Part shown: positions 61,470-64,000 of the stretch, one piece after another
Numbering within the stretch: position 1 is the stretch's first letter
Layout: every line of letters begins with the position of its first letter
Source: a virus
IMG/VR virus record: IMGVR_UViG_3300043436_002883
Span: 45,283 to 109,282 of that record
DNA: 64,000 bases
Direction: 5' to 3' (one strand)
Notes under the pieces: generated by a model
Told to the model about the DNA's origin: nothing
Databases searched by the model: none
Seen by the model: only the letters and a program-made list of their open reading frames with translations
Program-made: the position numbers and the translations under genes

Positions 61470-62474
61470 ATGAGCATAGATATCGATAATATATTAGCAA
61501 AGCTAGATCCAAAAACACGAGCAAGAGTTCAGTCAGCACAGGATGTACAAGTTGAAAAACAACTTACCCCTAGCATTGGATTAAACTTTGCATTGCGTGG
61601 CGGTCTAGGATACGGCAGACAAGTTCTGGTATGGGGCAATAAGTCTGCTGGTAAATCCTCTTTCTGCCTACAAATGATTGCTCTTGCACAAAAAGAAGGC
61701 AAGACATGTGCCTGGATTGATGCAGAAGCTTCTTACGATCAGTCTTGGGCTGAACGGCTAGGAGTAGATTCTTCTTCCCTTATTTACTCTCCAGCAAAAA
61801 CCGTTAACGATATGGTTGATGTTGCTACTAAATTAATGGATGCAGGTGTAGATATGATTGTAGTAGATTCAATCTCAGCATTACTTCCTGCAATTTATTT
61901 TGAAAAAGATGGAAATGAAATGAAAGATTTGCAAGACACAAAGCAAATCGGCGCTGAAGCAAAGGATATGACCCACGCAGTCAAAATGTTAAACTATGCA
62001 AACAAAAACACATTACTTGTTCTCATCTCACAACAACGAAATCAGTTTGGATCTATGCATGCTAGTCACATCCCCACAGGTGGCATGGCAGTCAAGTTCT
62101 TTTCTTCCACGGTCATTAAGCTCTGGTCGTCTGAGGCTGAGGCTAATGCTATTAAAGCTGGGGTTAAAGTTGGCGACAAAATCATTGAGCAAAGAGTCGG
62201 CAGACCAGTTAACTGGATTATTGATTACAACAAACTCGGTCCCCCAAATCTATCGGGACAATACGACTTTTATTACCAAGGGGAAACTCTTGGTGTAGAT
62301 AGCGTAGGAGAAACTTTAGATGTTGCAGAAATGTGTGGCATTATAGAAAAGGGTGGCGCATGGTATACAGTAAATGGAGAGCGCTTTCAAGGACGTGCAA
62401 AGGCTGTAGCATATTTAAAGGAAAATCCAGATGTTGTAGACAGCTTAATCGGAGAGATAAATGCCAAGCATTGA
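61470..62474 (+). CDS. recA: RecA-family recombinase
   Basis: The 334 aa protein has Walker A GNKSAGKSS near residue 56, a Walker B-like IVVDSISALLPA near residue 130, and loop elements (ISQQRNQFG) near residue 190. It forms filaments on single-stranded DNA and promotes strand exchange for repair or recombination-dependent replication. Its length is close to the cellular RecA core; the C-terminal domain (GETLDVAEMCGIIEKGGAWY) is intact. Its stop overlaps the next gene. Confidence 0.9.
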   Translation: MSIDIDNILAKLDPKTRARVQSAQDVQVEKQLTPSIGLNFALRGGLGYGRQVLVWGNKSAGKSSFCLQMIALAQKEGKTCAWIDAEASYDQSWAERLGVDSSSLIYSPAKTVNDMVDVATKLMDAGVDMIVVDSISALLPAIYFEKDGNEMKDLQDTKQIGAEAKDMTHAVKMLNYANKNTLLVLISQQRNQFGSMHASHIPTGGMAVKFFSSTVIKLWSSEAEANAIKAGVKVGDKIIEQRVGRPVNWIIDYNKLGPPNLSGQYDFYYQGETLGVDSVGETLDVAEMCGIIEKGGAWYTVNGERFQGRAKAVAYLKENPDVVDSLIGEINAKH

Positions 62475-62649
62475 TGAATTTCTTAATAAGCCAGAAAAAA
62501 TATTTTCTCCAGAACTTGAAAGACTAGGTGGAGTTAAGCCTTGTAGCAAGTGCGACAAAGATTCGGAAGAATATTTTTGGGATGCAATTAATATGACAGT
62601 GTCTTGGGAGTGCCCAGACGGACATAAGAATTCATTTACGGTTCAGTAA
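62461..62649 (+). CDS. Zinc-ribbon-like small protein, 62 aa
   Basis: The start lies within the end of recA. The protein has CSKC (near residue 28) and a second metal element (WECPDGHKN near residue 49), typical of a zinc ribbon. The stop overlaps the next gene's start (TAATG). It probably binds nucleic acid or a replication partner. Confidence 0.6.
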   Translation: MPSIDEFLNKPEKIFSPELERLGGVKPCSKCDKDSEEYFWDAINMTVSWECPDGHKNSFTVQ

Positions 62650-62957
62650 TGTCAGAAAGATCAGAAGTAAAACGTGATGGTGCTAAGGCTCAAAAAAATA
62701 GTGGCCGTGGTGATTATCAAAAAGGTGATGCTAAGTGGAATCAGTTCCTTGTGGATTATAAAGAAGCAAAGGCATCATTTAATTTAAACAAAGATGTATG
62801 GGCTAAAATCTGTACAGATACTTTTAAGGTAAGTAGGGATATGCATCCTGCTCTTAAAATTATTATCGGTGAGGATTCCAAGGTTCGTCTTGGAATCATT
62901 GAGTGGTCAGTCTTAGAAGACTTGATCGCATTCTGGGAGGAAAATAATAATGGCTAA
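62649..62957 (+). CDS. PD-(D/E)XK nuclease-like protein (Holliday junction resolvase type)
   Basis: The 102 aa protein begins with a basic NSGRG element, then KGDA (D27) and FLVDYKEAK with D36 and K38, which fit the core of PD-(D/E)XK nucleases. ASFNLNKDVWAKI follows, as in Hjc- and phage-type families. It may resolve recombination junctions, consistent with its position beside RecA and SSB. Assignment is by motif pattern only. It overlaps the SSB start. Confidence 0.6.
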   Translation: MSERSEVKRDGAKAQKNSGRGDYQKGDAKWNQFLVDYKEAKASFNLNKDVWAKICTDTFKVSRDMHPALKIIIGEDSKVRLGIIEWSVLEDLIAFWEENNNG

Positions 62958-63372
62958 TCCAACAATTACAATAGTTGGTCGTGTAGGGCAAGATCCAGTT
63001 AAGCTTAATGGAGGCGGAGTTAGACTACGTATTGTATCTAATGACCGTGTAAAGAATGATTCAACGGGTAACTGGGATGACAAAGATACATCTTGGTGGA
63101 CTGTCAAGGCATGGAAGAGTTTGGCAGAACAGAGTATTGCTACCCTTAAGAAGGGCCAGGAAGTAGTTATAGTAGGTAAGATTTATGAAGAGACGTGGAA
63201 AGATAAAGAAGGCAATAGCAGAACATCTTATGATGTAAATGCGGACACAATTGCAGTCACTACATGGTCTCTATCAAAGGGAGATTCAAATGGATCTAAA
63301 CAATTCCCTAAGTCAGACTCATGGTCAGCCCCTGCTAAATGGGACATTACAGAGTCAGAGGTTCCATTTTAA
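62950..63372 (+). CDS. ssb: Single-stranded DNA-binding protein (SSB, OB fold)
   Basis: The 140 aa protein has the SSB pattern: ITIVGRVGQDPVKL, then WWTVKAWKSLAEQSIATLKKGQEVVIVGKI, and ends in an acidic-then-hydrophobic tip (TESEVPF), like the partner-binding tail of bacterial SSB. It overlaps the upstream nuclease start. It differs from the gp32-like protein at 56931, so two ssDNA-binding systems are present. Confidence 0.85.
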   Translation: MANPTITIVGRVGQDPVKLNGGGVRLRIVSNDRVKNDSTGNWDDKDTSWWTVKAWKSLAEQSIATLKKGQEVVIVGKIYEETWKDKEGNSRTSYDVNADTIAVTTWSLSKGDSNGSKQFPKSDSWSAPAKWDITESEVPF

Positions 63373-63530
63373 TGAAAGAATTATTCTTCACAACCGTTAC
63401 TGGAATTGCAGTAGGCGGAGTATTCAGTATATTTAAGTTGCCAATTCCTGCCCCACCAGTATTCGCTGGACTAATGGGAATTGTAGGGCTATGGATTGGG
63501 TATGCTTTAATTCAAAAGGCATTCGCATGA
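63372..63530 (+). CDS. XapX (DUF1427)-like small membrane protein, 52 aa
   Basis: The ATG at 63372 forms TAATG with the SSB stop. The protein (MKELFFTTVTGIAVGG..., then IPAPPVFAGLMGIVG) has two membrane segments with the PAPP turn that I associate with the XapX family. It is probably an inner-membrane protein of unknown function. It overlaps the next small gene (ATGA). Confidence 0.65.
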   Translation: MKELFFTTVTGIAVGGVFSIFKLPIPAPPVFAGLMGIVGLWIGYALIQKAFA

Positions 63531-63625
63531 CAGCATTTCTTATGGGACTAATGGTTGGGTTTGTAATTGGATACCCTGTAGGGCTATTTCTAGACAAGTG
63601 GGATAAGAGGATAAAAAATGGCTGA
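63527..63625 (+). CDS. Small membrane protein, 32 aa
   Basis: This short gene starts inside the previous stop (ATGA) and overlaps the next start by eight bases. The product MTAFLMGLMVGFVIGYP... is a single membrane segment followed by a basic tail (DKWDKRIKNG). Its topology is typical of small phage membrane proteins. No ribosome site is visible, so translation would depend on coupling. Confidence 0.5.
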   Translation: MTAFLMGLMVGFVIGYPVGLFLDKWDKRIKNG

Positions 63626-63956
63626 AGATAAAAATACTCTTGAGTTAATTAGTGATATTACAGAATTTAACGATCTGCACGAGTTCATGAAAGATGAACA
63701 CTTAGACAGAGCTCTTTCAATTGTGGTAAAATTGTTAATGAATCCTGATGTCCCATCAGCAAAAGCACCACATTTAATTATGGAGCTTCAGGCAATGTCA
63801 ACAAAGTTTGCAGTGCTTGCATCTGTATATTCTACAATTGCTAAGGACAAAGCGGGAACAGTAAACAATAACAAAAAGAATATATATTATTCTGTAAAAG
63901 AGTCCATAGACAAATTGGTAGATGCGCTTAAATATGTTGTGAGGTACAACTCGTGA
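63618..63956 (+). CDS. Hypothetical protein, 112 aa
   Basis: The protein is helical (HEFMKDEHLDRALSIVVKLL, then APHLIMELQAMSTKFAVLAS) with a basic linker (NNNKKN) and a second helix pair. The start has GGATAAGAGG upstream. The stop overlaps the GTG start of the next gene. I do not recognise the family. Confidence 0.6.
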   Translation: MAEDKNTLELISDITEFNDLHEFMKDEHLDRALSIVVKLLMNPDVPSAKAPHLIMELQAMSTKFAVLASVYSTIAKDKAGTVNNNKKNIYYSVKESIDKLVDALKYVVRYNS

Positions 63957-64000
63957 AAAACAAAATAATCATATCGTTATTTGTAGTAGTTTCTTTTGCA
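63953..64000 (+). CDS. Partial gene with a signal-peptide-like start, cut by window edge
   Basis: A GTG at 63953 overlaps the previous stop (GTGA). The visible residues (MKNKIIISLFVVVSFA with GTG read as Met) form a basic start and a hydrophobic stretch, typical of an exported or membrane-anchored protein. The function is not visible. Confidence 0.5.
   Translation, partial: MKNKIIISLFVVVSFA

Noticed and set aside
1-64000. Terminase, integrase, repressor or tRNA genes
   Set aside because: I looked for terminase (Walker A plus nuclease), recombinase and tRNA-like cloverleafs and found none that I could support; they may lie outside the window.

Overview
This window is a large piece of an AT-rich tailed phage genome with a siphovirus (long, non-contractile tail) gene set. 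The evidence is an HK97-type portal, prohead protease and major capsid protein, a tail tube protein, a frameshifted tail assembly chaperone pair, and a 2289-residue tape measure protein. The likely host is a low-GC actinobacterium, possibly a freshwater Nanopelagicales-like lineage. That is inferred from the monomeric B12-dependent ribonucleotide reductase, the actinophage-like small genes and several leaderless genes, and it is not proven. No terminase, integrase or tRNA gene was recognised, so the genome extends beyond both ends.

Layout. Positions 1-988 (minus strand) hold a secreted lysozyme-like enzyme and small downstream genes under a strong divergent promoter. Positions 1074-4408 (plus) hold a glycosyltransferase, NrdJ and a small holin-like protein with an EF-hand loop. 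Positions 4483-15738 are a fibre/adhesin block ending in a protein made of two FN3-like domains, 21 FFxPPx hexapeptide repeats and a Hint domain. Positions 15777-21414 are a leaderless operon of six 2-oxoglutarate/Fe(II) oxygenases and two related DUF6065-like proteins. Position 21446 starts a LamG-type protein. Positions 23280-32497 are the head and connector genes through to the tail chaperones. Positions 32509-52311 hold the tape measure, tail tip and distal fibre genes. Positions 52399-64000 are the replication and nucleotide-metabolism module: phosphoesterase, zinc-finger proteins, DnaB-like helicase, primase, gp32-like protein, DnaE, MazG-like protein, RecA, a PD-(D/E)XK nuclease, SSB and small membrane proteins.

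The most interesting hypothesis is that the oxygenase cluster modifies the virion. The proline-rich FFxPPx array (42 prolines in 126 residues) lies directly before a Hint autoprocessing domain and directly upstream of the six oxygenases. Several of these look like prolyl-4-hydroxylase relatives (HxD...H plus K/R). This suggests a hydroxylated, self-processed adhesin; it is inference from domain content and gene order.

Regulation is visible. There are at least sixteen sigma70-like promoters, many with a TGn extended -10. Five genes have the -10 box 6-8 bases from the ATG (leaderless). There are four intrinsic terminators, a palindromic operator-like site over the promoter of the replication module, a CCCAAAC -1 frameshift site, and a nested scaffold start inside the protease gene. 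Many genes are translationally coupled through TAATG or ATGA overlaps. No stretch longer than about 125 bases lacks a gene.
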